Source of the DNA: Kaistella sp.
GTDB lineage: Bacteria; Bacteroidota; Bacteroidia; Flavobacteriales; Weeksellaceae
DNA: 51,002 bases
Assembly (NCBI GenBank): GCA_019459085.1
Contig: JAIBEW010000018.1
Span: forward strand, 1 to 51,002
Reading direction: 5' to 3'
The notes beneath the pieces are model-generated. The model had not been told where the DNA came from, ran no database searches, and was given only the letters and a program-made list of their open reading frames with translations. Position numbers and translations under genes: made by a program. This document shows positions 1 to 8,138 of this stretch, piece after piece; position 1 is the first letter of the stretch; each line of letters begins with the position of its first letter.

Positions 1-1
1 T

Positions 2-247
2 CACATCAACCATCAGATTATCTTTGACGAGAATTCCGGCGAAATGCTGCAGAACCGTCCGCACCAAACAAAGGACTTTGGACAGAAGTACGTAGCTGCA
101 AACTACGACATCCATGTCGGTGCAATATGGGGAATTTGGGGCAAGATCCTGGCCTTTATCGTAAGCCTCGCCTGTGCTTCCTTGCCGGTGACCGGATTTC
201 TGGTATGGTGGGGACGGAGGAACAAAGTAAAAAGAACCCTGGTTTAA
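2..247 (+). CDS. PepSY-associated membrane protein, C-terminal part
   Basis: Only the last ~81 residues are in the window; the frame is open at the left edge. The tail holds a soluble stretch (FDENSGEML, then the DFGQKYVAANYDIHVG segment), one strongly hydrophobic helix (ILAFIVSLACASLPVTGF), and a short basic end WWGRRNKVKRT. This order, with a HxG before the last helix and WWxRR after it, is typical of the last part of PepSY-associated TM-helix proteins (PF03929). These are inner-membrane proteins often linked to iron or siderophore uptake and possibly to ferric reduction. A terminator hairpin follows 130 bp downstream. The family call is fairly sure; the substrate cannot be told from this fragment. 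Confidence 0.75.
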   Translation, partial: HINHQIIFDENSGEMLQNRPHQTKDFGQKYVAANYDIHVGAIWGIWGKILAFIVSLACASLPVTGFLVWWGRRNKVKRTLV

Positions 248-375
248 AATCCAAATCCTTGACCTCAGCCTTAAGAAAGCATCCCTCAGATATGCTTATT
301 ATCGGCGTTTAAAAGCCCACTGCCCCTTTTATGGTTACCCTGTCGAAAGAGGTGCTAAAAACTGTTAATTACACC

Positions 376-410
376 AAAAGAAAAGGATGCCGGTTAGGCA
401 TCCTCTTTTG
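376..410. terminator. Bidirectional Rho-independent terminator
   Basis: The 8-bp stem AGGATGCC (384-391) pairs with GGCATCCT (397-404) around a GGTTA loop. An A-rich stretch precedes it and CTTTT follows, so it can work on both strands. It sits between the rightward PepSY gene and the leftward operon ending at 411, as expected for two convergent units. Confidence 0.75.
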
Positions 411-671
411 TTACGGTTTGAATAATTCGTCGCCGCACTCCGTCGGACTGAGCGGACTGTCATGCAACGGGGTTACATTGTCCACATTCCACGTACACAC
501 GGGTCCGGTAATGGTGCTGCACTCCTGTTCGGCATAAACGCACAGCCCCGATTCGGGATCCATACGGTAAGCTGGGACAATCGTCGCATCTTTCGCATTG
601 CTGGCCTGGGTGGCAAATGCGCCGCCCGCTGCTGTTACCACAAGGGCAACAGGGAAAATTAACTTTTTCAT
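411..671 (-). CDS. DUF6520 family small exported Cys protein
   Basis: An 86-residue protein with a clear signal peptide (MKKLIFPVALVVTAAGGAFA, likely cut after AFA). The mature part of ~66 residues carries four cysteines (GLCVYAEQEC, GPVCTW, TECG). The short lysine start, the GGAFAT junction and the small Cys-bearing mature part match DUF6520, a Bacteroidota family of unknown function. It is the last gene of a leftward operon, 24 bp after the MauE-like gene, and is followed by a terminator. The neighbouring CxC membrane protein suggests that its cysteines form disulfides, but that is inference. Family call good; role unknown. Confidence 0.7.
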   Translation of the reverse strand: MKKLIFPVALVVTAAGGAFATQASNAKDATIVPAYRMDPESGLCVYAEQECSTITGPVCTWNVDNVTPLHDSPLSPTECGDELFKP

Positions 672-695
672 AATAAAAAAATTTAGAAATGGTGC

Positions 696-2207
696 CTACT
701 CTGGGTAAAGGTTTTCGGCTTCCCCTTGTTGAATCATTTTTTTGAATTTCTCGGTATACCGGTACTGCTTTAAAGTACTGCCCTGAAGCACGTACAGGTA
801 TTCATCGGTGATCAGGAAATCATGAACAGGCTCCGCTGCGTTTTTCTTTATTCTGAAACTTCCGAGATATTTCTGCGTATTGGTCCGGTACACATCAATC
901 ACAGTACTGCCTCTCCATTGTCGGGCGCTTTCATTTTTCCCGCGCATATTGGATTGGTTAAAAAGCAGTGATTTGTACAGTGTGAAATTTTCATTCACCT
1001 TCAGAGGTGGTGCATTCATCCGTCTTGCCCCGCCTGTCATGGTCGTCACGGAGATCTTAGCGGTGCTCGTCGTGTCAACCGTATTGAGTTTCCTCAGCAG
1101 TTTCATATCCCGGTCCGTTACAAGGAACTGATTCCGGTAATGGTAGGTGTAAACGGTGTTGAAAGCATTGGCTTTCAGAAGCCCGTCCACATCGAAGATT
1201 CCGTCGATCTGCTTCTCGAGCAGTTCCTCATGCAGGGTGACTTTTGGAGAGGGCTCCAGTGCCAGCAGCGCCAGAACATAACGGTGGGTGCGGCTGCTTT
1301 GCGTCCTTAAGGCAAACCTTACAGAGTCAAGTACGGCCAGCTGCGTAAAATAAGCATCGCCCTTACTGATGATTTCCGCAGCCGGATGGTCAGGGTTTCC
1401 GCGGTAGATCACTGGCACCGTACCGTCGAAAAGATAAAAGTGTTTGGTATCAACCCTGACTTGCAGATTCCTGAAGGTGTTTTCGGACATTTTTTCTGGT
1501 TCGGTCTTCATCGTTTTCAGATCCCCCATCTCCGTAGAGATACTGGTGAGTAGGAGAGGCCTGCTGGTATTTCCGAGGTAGATCCTGTCCCGGTACACGC
1601 CCGCAAAATAGTAACGGTCGCCTGACAGAGAGACTGAAGATTGTTCGGAAACCGGATTCTGCAGAAACCGCCTCGTGAAATTGTTCTCCTTCTTGATGAT
1701 ATGTTCCGAAGAAAGGAACAGAACCACCATACCCCCTGAGCCTAGAAGGAACATCGCCGCCATCTTCAGCAGTGGTCTGCGCAGTCGGGCAGTCTGTTCT
1801 TTTTCTAGAAACAATACCCCAGCTGCAGCCAGGATCACGCACCCCACATTAAAGATCAGATGCTCCGTCCATCCCATTTTCTCCAGGATGCCACCGCACG
1901 AACACGGGACAAAATCACTGAAATTCAGGATCAGGTAAATATAGACCGTGAACGCCACCATAAGGGTGAGAGATGCATACAGTCCGGCAAGCCGCGCCCT
2001 TTCCCAGAGCAGGAGGCCCGCAATCACAAGTTCAGCCGCAATTACCGCATAGGACACAAATCCTGCATAGGCACTCAGCAGCGGCGACTGTCCGATCTGC
2101 ACCTGGAAATTCTCGAAATCAAGCATCTTGCTGATCCCTGCATAGCAGAAGAGCAGCACGAAAAAATAGCTCATGAGTGGTACGGCAATAACCTTGATGT
2201 TTTTCAT
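696..2207 (-). CDS. MauE/DoxX-family redox-associated membrane protein with long periplasmic C-terminal domain
   Basis: 503 residues. The first ~150 hold four hydrophobic helices with the motif FVPCSCGG before helix 3, the CxCGG signature of MauE-like proteins in Bacteroidota. MauE is needed to mature methylamine dehydrogenase, probably in disulfide chemistry. A fifth helix (AMFLLGSGGMVVLFL, ~150-170) leads into ~330 periplasmic residues with short repeated beta-like segments such as DRYYFAGVYRDRIYLG and EYLYVLQGSTLKQYRY, which suggest a propeller-like fold. No methylamine dehydrogenase genes are nearby, so the partner must be something else; the Cys-bearing small proteins of the same operon are candidates. 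Start ATG at 2207, 45 bp after the preceding gene. Confidence 0.7.
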   Translation of the reverse strand: MKNIKVIAVPLMSYFFVLLFCYAGISKMLDFENFQVQIGQSPLLSAYAGFVSYAVIAAELVIAGLLLWERARLAGLYASLTLMVAFTVYIYLILNFSDFVPCSCGGILEKMGWTEHLIFNVGCVILAAAGVLFLEKEQTARLRRPLLKMAAMFLLGSGGMVVLFLSSEHIIKKENNFTRRFLQNPVSEQSSVSLSGDRYYFAGVYRDRIYLGNTSRPLLLTSISTEMGDLKTMKTEPEKMSENTFRNLQVRVDTKHFYLFDGTVPVIYRGNPDHPAAEIISKGDAYFTQLAVLDSVRFALRTQSSRTHRYVLALLALEPSPKVTLHEELLEKQIDGIFDVDGLLKANAFNTVYTYHYRNQFLVTDRDMKLLRKLNTVDTTSTAKISVTTMTGGARRMNAPPLKVNENFTLYKSLLFNQSNMRGKNESARQWRGSTVIDVYRTNTQKYLGSFRIKKNAAEPVHDFLITDEYLYVLQGSTLKQYRYTEKFKKMIQQGEAENLYPE

Positions 2208-2230
2208 AACGTGATTTTTATATGGTCTCC

Positions 2231-2256
2231 GGTCGCTGAGCCTGTCGAAGCGTCAG
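2231..2256. repeat. REP-like sequence (CTGAGCCTGTCGAAG type)
   Basis: The core GGTCGCTGAGCCTGTCGAAG just downstream of the 63-aa gene resembles the widespread interspersed repeat GGTCCCTGAGCNNGTCGAAGG. A related copy, CGGTCCCTGAGCGAAGCCGA, lies at 5675-5694. It overlaps the last codon and stop of the gene at 2253. Confidence 0.5.
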
Positions 2257-2444
2257 CCTTTCCTGACCAGTTTCCAGTATACTTTTTTACCGCAGTATTC
2301 AGGCATAACCTGGTTTTTAGACAGTACAGTGGAGGTGGTTCTTTCACCTTGTATCTCCCATTCTCCGGATTCCGGACAGAGTTTTCCGCTTGCCCGGATG
2401 ACCTCTGCTGGAGGAGAACCGGCTTTTGTTACTTCTATTTTCAT
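2253..2444 (-). CDS. Hypothetical 63-aa protein with CPESGxW motif
   Basis: I cannot name this protein. It has no signal peptide or membrane helix. It carries KLCPESGEWE in the middle, then QVMPEYCGKKVYWKL near the end. The layout CPxSGxW ... MPxxxGxxxxW occurs in several small proteins of unknown function, some near secretion effectors, but I make no functional claim from it. It contains two cysteines. The gene lies 46 bp after the lipoprotein gene and 45 bp before the MauE-like gene, all on the minus strand, so it is very likely co-transcribed. The reading frame is real by its position and even spacing; the function is unknown. Confidence 0.5.
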   Translation of the reverse strand: MKIEVTKAGSPPAEVIRASGKLCPESGEWEIQGERTTSTVLSKNQVMPEYCGKKVYWKLVRKG

Positions 2445-2490
2445 AATAGGTGAAACGGGCTGCTATTAACCAACCCGTTTCGGGTATTGG

Positions 2491-2742
2491 TTATTCTTTT
2501 CGCCGCCATTGCTGACGGTCTTTTTTGGGTTCTTCCTTCGGATCACCCGTATCCTCGGTTGCCGAAAAGACGGAGGTGTAGACGGAATCGCCTTCTTTAG
2601 CGGTTTCATCGCTCATATTTTCATACAAAACACCGGCATCAGGTGTTTCGTTCGGGTTTTGGAGGGTATCCAGATTCTCGGTCCGACATGAGACGGTAAG
2701 GACCAGGATACTAAACCCTAAAAGTGAGATAGACTTTTTCAT
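2491..2742 (-). CDS. Small predicted lipoprotein
   Basis: 83 residues starting MKKSISLLGFSILVLTVSCR. The signal ends in a lipobox-like TVSC, so Cys19 would be lipidated. The rest is acidic and low in complexity (NPNETPDAG, ATEDTGDPKEEPKKD) with a basic end RRKE, and looks disordered. It is the first gene of the leftward operon with the 63-aa, MauE-like and DUF6520 genes, and its start faces the regulator gene at 3014 across a 271-bp divergent region. Function unknown; lipoprotein status is likely but not certain. Confidence 0.55.
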   Translation of the reverse strand: MKKSISLLGFSILVLTVSCRTENLDTLQNPNETPDAGVLYENMSDETAKEGDSVYTSVFSATEDTGDPKEEPKKDRQQWRRKE

Positions 2743-2853
2743 TTTTTGTAGTTTTAAAAAGTTATCCCGGCCGGGTGGGTTAGTAGAATTCTGTCACGAA
2801 ATTACCCTGTCGGTGGACTGGAAAAAAGGGAACTGCGGCTCTGTATATCCATC

Positions 2854-2885
2854 AGGACGTCCTAATGTATCCATTGGTTCAATGG
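2854..2885. promoter_or_regulatory. Two adjacent palindromes, candidate operators
   Basis: The divergent region 2743-3013 contains a perfect 10-bp palindrome AGGACGTCCT (2854-2863) and, eight bases on, CCATTG-GTT-CAATGG (2871-2885). No T-run follows, so these are not terminators. They lie between the leftward lipoprotein operon and the rightward regulator gene, where an operator for that regulator would be expected. The function is inferred from position only. Confidence 0.3.
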
Positions 2886-2974
2886 TAAATAAATGTTAAT
2901 CAGTGATTTATATTGAAAAAAACTAATTTCCCCGGATTGTGACGAACACGCTGTGGATTTTGCGCTTTTTTAGT

Positions 2975-2982
2975 TAATTTTG
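2975..2982 (+). promoter_or_regulatory. Bacteroidota -7 box TAATTTTG
   Basis: Matches TAnnTTTG, the Bacteroidota -7 consensus, 31 bp before the start codon at 3014. No well-spaced -33 TTTG is seen. Confidence 0.4.
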
Positions 2983-3013
2983 ATCATCCACCACCAATTT
3001 ACCGATGTCCTGA

Positions 3014-4720
3014 ATGCCTAAAATAATGCTCATCATCTGTTTTGCCCTGGGGTGCGTTTCAAATCCTGCACAGGAACGTACTGGAGTCTCATTTAAACAG
3101 TTCGAAAACATCTACGAAACATATGAGGAAAATGACGGCCGTGCCTTGCCTTTCGTAAGGATTCATATGGAGGAGGCCAGAAAGCAGAACCATATCAGGG
3201 AGCTCCTGAACGCCTGTGAGAACGGGGTGTTTTTTTCACCGATAGGCAAGGATAAGCTATTATATGCCGACAGTGCCGTTGCTGCCGCACTGACCACTGA
3301 AGATGCTGATCTGATCAGCCGCGCTTATCTTGGTAAAGGCATCGTCTATTATTTCACTTTCAAAAAGTACCAGCCTGCCCTGAACGAGTACCTGAAGGCG
3401 TATGAATATTCAAAGTCCGCAACCGACCCTTACCTGCAGCACAAGATCCTGTATCATCTGGGCACCGTGAAAAGTTATCTGGGCTACTATGCAGAAGCGC
3501 TGGAGCACTTCAGGCAGTGCGTCTCCTTTTTCGAATCGAACCTGACTGGTAAGGAACATCCGAATGAGATTTTTAACAATACCCGGGGATATCTGAACAC
3601 AGTGCATCAGATGGTGGTCTGCAATCAGCACCTTAAGCGCTGGGTCACCGCCGATTCGCTGACTGCCAGAGGCGAAGCGGTGGCGAACCGTCAACAGGGT
3701 TTTGAGCAGGAGAAGGGGTATTTTTACAAATGCCGTGGGCTTTCGGATTTCCGGAAAGGAAACTACCGCTCATCAGTTCAACTGCTCATCCTGTCGAACA
3801 GGCTCCTGTCAACGAGCGATGATTTTGCATGGATGGCACTCAACGACTTCTATATCGGGAAATCGTATCTACATCTGAATAAAAAGGAAAGGGCTCTGGA
3901 ATATTTTAGGAAAGTGGATTCGTCTTTCATAAGGCACCTCTTTATACTTCCCGAACTGCGCGAGAATTATGAGCTCCTCATCAGGTTCTATAAAGACCGG
4001 CGTCAGCCTGCACAGGAACTGTACTATACGCAGCAGCTCCTGAAAGCCGATGAATTTCTCGTCAGGGATTTTTCTTATCTGGCTGCGAGGATCCATAAAG
4101 AATACGACACGAAGACATTGCGGGAAGAAAGGCTAAGGCTGGAAAACGCGGGTCATTCCAAATCACGCTTCATCCTGCTGCTGTCATTGGCTGCAGGGCT
4201 GGTTATCTCATTCCTTATGTACCGCTATCATAGAGCCAGAAAAATCACTGAAAAATACCGGTTGCTCCTTAAAAGATTAGAGACGCAGGCAGGTGGCACT
4301 CTGGTCATTCCTCCAAAGGACAGGACGGTAGCCCGCAAATACGGCTACAGTGAAGAGATCACGAATGATATTCTGGAGAAACTCCGGAAATTTGAGGAAA
4401 AGAAAGAATTTACCGCCAAAGGCCTTACCCTCCGGAAACTCGCAGACAAGCTGGGCACGAACACGACCTACCTCTCATTTGTTATCAATGATTATAAAGG
4501 GATGCATTTCAACACCTACCTGCAGGAACTCCGCATCAGTTACATCACCCACCTTCTTTGTACCGATAAAAAATATCTGAACTATACGATTGAAGGGCTC
4601 GCGGAAGAATGCGGGATTGCATCGAGACAGAACTTCTCCGACCATTTTTATGAAATCAATGGGCTGCGGCCGAAGGATTTTATTGACCAGCGTAAAAAGG
4701 AGCAGCGTACCGGAGCCTGA
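3014..4720 (+). CDS. Membrane-anchored TPR / AraC-type transcriptional regulator
   Basis: 568 residues. A short N-terminal hydrophobic stretch (IMLIICFALGCVS) is followed by ~350 residues of helical TPR-like repeats (for example AYLGKGIVYYFTFKKYQPALNEY and GKSYLHLNKKERALEYF). One transmembrane helix lies at ~387-407 (FILLLSLAAGLVISFL). The C-terminal ~95 residues form an AraC-type helix-turn-helix (LTLRKLADKLGTNTTYLS, then a second helix pair ending GLRPKDF). The TPR part would sit outside the cytoplasm and the DNA-binding domain inside, making a one-protein membrane sensor. The RteC gene follows 35 bp later and the MauE-like operon is divergent, so that operon is the obvious target; this is inferred. 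Confidence 0.75.
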   Translation: MPKIMLIICFALGCVSNPAQERTGVSFKQFENIYETYEENDGRALPFVRIHMEEARKQNHIRELLNACENGVFFSPIGKDKLLYADSAVAAALTTEDADLISRAYLGKGIVYYFTFKKYQPALNEYLKAYEYSKSATDPYLQHKILYHLGTVKSYLGYYAEALEHFRQCVSFFESNLTGKEHPNEIFNNTRGYLNTVHQMVVCNQHLKRWVTADSLTARGEAVANRQQGFEQEKGYFYKCRGLSDFRKGNYRSSVQLLILSNRLLSTSDDFAWMALNDFYIGKSYLHLNKKERALEYFRKVDSSFIRHLFILPELRENYELLIRFYKDRRQPAQELYYTQQLLKADEFLVRDFSYLAARIHKEYDTKTLREERLRLENAGHSKSRFILLLSLAAGLVISFLMYRYHRARKITEKYRLLLKRLETQAGGTLVIPPKDRTVARKYGYSEEITNDILEKLRKFEEKKEFTAKGLTLRKLADKLGTNTTYLSFVINDYKGMHFNTYLQELRISYITHLLCTDKKYLNYTIEGLAEECGIASRQNFSDHFYEINGLRPKDFIDQRKKEQRTGA

Positions 4721-4755
4721 ATTAAAGACCTGTTATTTTAATAATACCATCAAAT

Positions 4756-5604
4756 ATGGAATCCAAAATACTTTTCAAAAAATGCGATGACCTGTGGAAA
4801 GCACTTAACGAAAGCACTGAGCTGCTGCGGCGTGAACAGGATGATTTCTTTTCATTTGCAGAATGTGTCCTGATGGAAACCGATGAGGCCGTCCGGCAGT
4901 TGAAGTCCTGGACTAGCAGCCATGAATTCGGCAGCTGGGAAGAGGAAGTACGGTTCTTCAAAGAGGTTAAACCTAAATTCGTTTCGCGGTTTATCTACTA
5001 TTCCAGGATACTGTCGTTGGAGGCTTCTGTGCCGTATGCCGGCGCGAAAGAGCTTAAGAAATTCTATGAAAAGGAGCTGAATGCACTCGAGTATTTTTCT
5101 GCGGAGAACAGGGATTTTATCAACTATTACCGCCGGAAAGCCACTTACCTCGACATGAAATATTTCCTGCGCTTCAGATACGATCTGAAGGTCAAGCTGG
5201 CGCCCGATCTCCACAGTTATGACGAGAAATTTTCCACCTCCCATGATATTCTGGTGGCCCATATCCTGGCAAACGACGCGCTGGAGGTCTTTTTTAAAAA
5301 CAAGATTAAAAACCTCGAAAAGCATGAGGTTGAAGACGCCGGCACCCGCAAGTATATTGAATGGACTGCTTCCAAAGCTGCTCTGGTGGAGTTGATAATA
5401 GCGCTGCACCACACCAAATGCTTCAACGGCGGCAATATCGAACTGGCGGAAGTGATAAGGTGGGCAGAGTCATCCCTGAATATTGATCTCGGAAACTACC
5501 ATAAAACCATAGGGGAGATCCGAAGCAGGAAAACGGAACGCACCAAATTCCTGAAGATGCTGAACGAGAGCATCAATCAGCTGTTTAAGGAACTGGATGA
5601 GTAG
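4756..5604 (+). CDS. RteC domain protein
   Basis: 282 residues, cytoplasmic, with no signal. The N-terminal coiled part (LNESTELLRREQDDFFSFAE) followed by FKEVKPKFVSRFIYYSRI and the block YYRRKATYLDMKYFLRFRYD is characteristic of the RteC family (PF09357). RteC was first described as a regulator of excision of the Bacteroides conjugative transposon CTnDOT; most chromosomal relatives have no known target. It probably shares a transcript with the TPR/AraC regulator just upstream. No integrase or transfer genes are nearby, so a link to an integrative element cannot be supported. Family call good, role open. Confidence 0.7.
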   Translation: MESKILFKKCDDLWKALNESTELLRREQDDFFSFAECVLMETDEAVRQLKSWTSSHEFGSWEEEVRFFKEVKPKFVSRFIYYSRILSLEASVPYAGAKELKKFYEKELNALEYFSAENRDFINYYRRKATYLDMKYFLRFRYDLKVKLAPDLHSYDEKFSTSHDILVAHILANDALEVFFKNKIKNLEKHEVEDAGTRKYIEWTASKAALVELIIALHHTKCFNGGNIELAEVIRWAESSLNIDLGNYHKTIGEIRSRKTERTKFLKMLNESINQLFKELDE

Positions 5605-5639
5605 CACCGTGTACTAATAATAATTTATGTTGGCCACCG

Positions 5640-5712
5640 AGCGGCGCCGAAGCACGGTCCTTGCGGGGAGGCAGCGGTCCCTGAGCGAAGCCGAAGGGCC
5701 GACGAAGCAACC
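5640..5712. repeat. REP-like composite repeat, copy 1
   Basis: The intergenic stretch holds TTGCGGGGAGGC...GACGAAGCAACC (5661-5712) interrupted by GGTCCCTGAGCGAAGCCGAA. Sister copies without the interruption lie at 10335-10367 and 12401-12433. The ends TTGC and GCAA can pair, and the inner part is GC-rich, as in REP hairpins. The flank GCGGCGCCGAAGC is also GC-rich and unlike coding DNA. Confidence 0.6.
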
Positions 5713-5805
5713 TCGCCAACACCCAACGTCCCGCGACCCATGAACCTCGACCCTGCCTTAAAACCGCCCCCCATCCATCTCAGATTATTTCCCTAAATTA
5801 GCACC

Positions 5806-6126
5806 GTGAAAATGTTCGCCTTCCTTTTATCGCTTTTTTTTATGGTACTCACCGTCGTGCCGTGCAGTGATGCTGCATCAGGGCTGGGCGAAAAAGCTTG
5901 TATGGCACAGGATGTACATTTGGAACAAAGCGAGGATACACATACCGACCTTTGTACTCCTTTTTGCGTTTGCAATTGTTGCGGAATGTCCTTGGCCGTT
6001 TCACAGATTAAAAAATTACTTCCGGAAAAGAGTTTTCTTTCAGTGAAAGGGGATATTATTGAATCAGAATACAGTTACAGTCTTCTTTTCAGTACCGGAA
6101 TTTGGCAGCCTCCTAAGTGGTGTTAA
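5806..6126 (+). CDS. DUF6660 family small exported protein
   Basis: 106 residues with an N-terminal signal (MFAFLLSLFFMVLTVVPC). A central Cys cluster DLCTPFCVCNCCG has the spacing CxxxCxCxCC and is the hallmark of DUF6660, which is found in Bacteroidota just upstream of metal-related TonB receptors. The start is either GTG at 5806 or ATG at 5812; the ATG gives MFAFLL and is equally plausible. It is followed 39 bp later by the TonB receptor and then by a metal ATPase, so the cysteines may bind the same metal. Binding is inferred from the residues, not shown. Confidence 0.65.
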   Translation: MKMFAFLLSLFFMVLTVVPCSDAASGLGEKACMAQDVHLEQSEDTHTDLCTPFCVCNCCGMSLAVSQIKKLLPEKSFLSVKGDIIESEYSYSLLFSTGIWQPPKWC

Positions 6127-6165
6127 GCAATGAGCCTTATTGTTTAACTATTAACTTAAATTTCC

Positions 6166-8136
6166 ATGCAAAAAATAATATTTGCCTCAGCTTTTTTGCT
6201 GTTTGGCATCCATATGTCTGCACAACAGGATACCGTGCAGCACGAAAGAGAGGATGTTATAGAAGAGGTCATCCTTAAATCCACAAGGTCATCCAGGACC
6301 ATAGCCAACACACCCACTCGGGTCGAAACAATCAGTCTTGAGGAGATTGACGAAAAATCAAATATGCGTCCTTCAAATGTCGCAATGATACTGCACGAAA
6401 GTACCGGTATAGCGGTGCAGCAGACTTCTGCAACTTCTGCCAATGCCAGCATCAGGATTCAGGGATTGGATGGCCGGTATACCCAGATACTGAAAGATGG
6501 TTTACCTTCCTTCGGAAATTTCGCAAACGGCTTGAGTGTCCTCGAAATTCCACCCCTGGATCTGAAACAGGTCGAAATTATAAAAGGTCCCTCATCTACA
6601 TTGTATGGTGCAGGCGCAATTGCAGGGGTGATCAATTTTATATCCCGTACGCCCAACGAAAAGCAGGATTTGAACGTGCTGGTGAATACTGCCAACACTG
6701 GCTTGTATAATGTAGGGGTGTTTTCTTCTCAACGCTATAAGAAAGTAGGCTACACTTTCCTCGCCCTGTACAATGATCAGAAAGAATATGACATCGATAA
6801 GGATGATTTTACTGAACTTCCCAATTCTAAGGAATTCACCGTGCATCCTAAGATGTTTGTGTATTTACCTGGCGAGGCAAATCTCGTTATTGGAAATGCC
6901 TTTACCACGGGCAATCGGCTGGGTGGAGATGTGGAGTTCATCCGTGGGAACGGCAGTGCAGAACATACTTATTTTGAAAGAAACAGAACCTTTAGAAATA
7001 CGGCTACATTGGAGTTCAGTAAACCGTTTTCCGAAACTTCCCGGATAGACTTAAAATCTGCTTATTCGCTTTTTGACAGAACAATTGAGGTTCCTAATTA
7101 TTCATTTAAAGGATTGAATCAGAATTATTATTCAGATTTGTCATGGTCTAAGACACTCCCAAATCAAACCCTGATTATTGGAGCAAATTATGTTACAGAC
7201 AATTTTAAAGACCGTCTTAATACGCCGGAAAACGATTTATCTTTCCTTATAAATACAGGGGGTGCTTACATTCAGCATACCTGGGATGTTTCGGAGGTAG
7301 TTAAATTTGAAAATGGAATACGGGCAGATGTGGTAAAATATGGCAATGGTATATATACAGAATCAGAGGCTTTATTCTTACCGAAGATTTCGATGTTGCT
7401 GAGGCTGTCACCTAAATGGACCAGCCGTATTGGAGGCGGTTTGGGCTACAAAACTCCTACAGCATTTACGGAACAGACTGAAGGTTTTCAATACCAGAAC
7501 CTGAAACCGTTATCGGGGGTAACTTCCGAAAAAAGCATTGGCGGGACGGCCGATGTCAACTTCAAAACAAAGATTGGGACTGATTTCGATTTCAGCATCA
7601 ATCAGATGTTCTTTTATACCCGCCTGAACAATTCCATAATATTGGAGGGCGACAGTACTGCTGGATATGAACTGAACAATACCGACAAACCGTTATACAG
7701 CAGCGGTTTCGAAACGAATGCCAAGCTTATTTATAAGGATTTCCTGAAGTTCTTTGCAGGATACACCTATACCGACACCAAAGCGGATTACATCCCCGGC
7801 GACAGAATAGTTCCGCTTGTTCCCGCCCACAGAGTAAATCTGATATTGATGGCGGAAAAACACGACAATTACAAAACAGGTTTGGAGGCATATTATACCG
7901 ATGTTCAGCGCCTCACAAACAGGTCGGTCACAAAACCTTATTGGGATTTGGGTTTCATGTTCGAAAAGTATTTCGGCAGGTTCTCCGTATTTATAAATAT
8001 CGAGAACTTTCTGGATACACGGCAGAGCCGCTTCAAAGGAGTGGTTAATGGTTCTCACAATGCACCTTCATTTGATGAGATTTGGACCCATACTGAAGGA
8101 CGGACTTTCAATGGTGGTATAAAATTTAAACTGTAA
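6166..8136 (+). CDS. TonB-dependent outer-membrane receptor, metal-associated
   Basis: 656 residues. Signal peptide MQKIIFASAFLLFGIHMSAQ, then a TonB-box-like acidic/hydrophobic stretch (EDVIEEVILKSTRSS). The plug domain follows (~50-165: NVAMILHESTGIAVQQ, SIRIQGLDGRYTQILKDG, VEIIKGPSSTLYGAGAIAG) and then a beta-barrel ending in an aromatic-rich strand (TFNGGIKFKL). There is no N-terminal carboxypeptidase-like domain and no SusD partner, so this is a BtuB/FecA-like rather than a glycan receptor. The metal ATPase begins two bases after the stop, so the two are translated together. The likely cargo is a metal or metal complex; which one cannot be told. Confidence 0.85.
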   Translation: MQKIIFASAFLLFGIHMSAQQDTVQHEREDVIEEVILKSTRSSRTIANTPTRVETISLEEIDEKSNMRPSNVAMILHESTGIAVQQTSATSANASIRIQGLDGRYTQILKDGLPSFGNFANGLSVLEIPPLDLKQVEIIKGPSSTLYGAGAIAGVINFISRTPNEKQDLNVLVNTANTGLYNVGVFSSQRYKKVGYTFLALYNDQKEYDIDKDDFTELPNSKEFTVHPKMFVYLPGEANLVIGNAFTTGNRLGGDVEFIRGNGSAEHTYFERNRTFRNTATLEFSKPFSETSRIDLKSAYSLFDRTIEVPNYSFKGLNQNYYSDLSWSKTLPNQTLIIGANYVTDNFKDRLNTPENDLSFLINTGGAYIQHTWDVSEVVKFENGIRADVVKYGNGIYTESEALFLPKISMLLRLSPKWTSRIGGGLGYKTPTAFTEQTEGFQYQNLKPLSGVTSEKSIGGTADVNFKTKIGTDFDFSINQMFFYTRLNNSIILEGDSTAGYELNNTDKPLYSSGFETNAKLIYKDFLKFFAGYTYTDTKADYIPGDRIVPLVPAHRVNLILMAEKHDNYKTGLEAYYTDVQRLTNRSVTKPYWDLGFMFEKYFGRFSVFINIENFLDTRQSRFKGVVNGSHNAPSFDEIWTHTEGRTFNGGIKFKL

Positions 8137-8138
8137 CG

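Noticed and set aside
4756-5604. RteC gene as sign of a CTnDOT-like conjugative transposon
   Set aside because: No integrase, excisionase, mobilisation or tra genes occur in the window; isolated RteC proteins are common in Bacteroidota.
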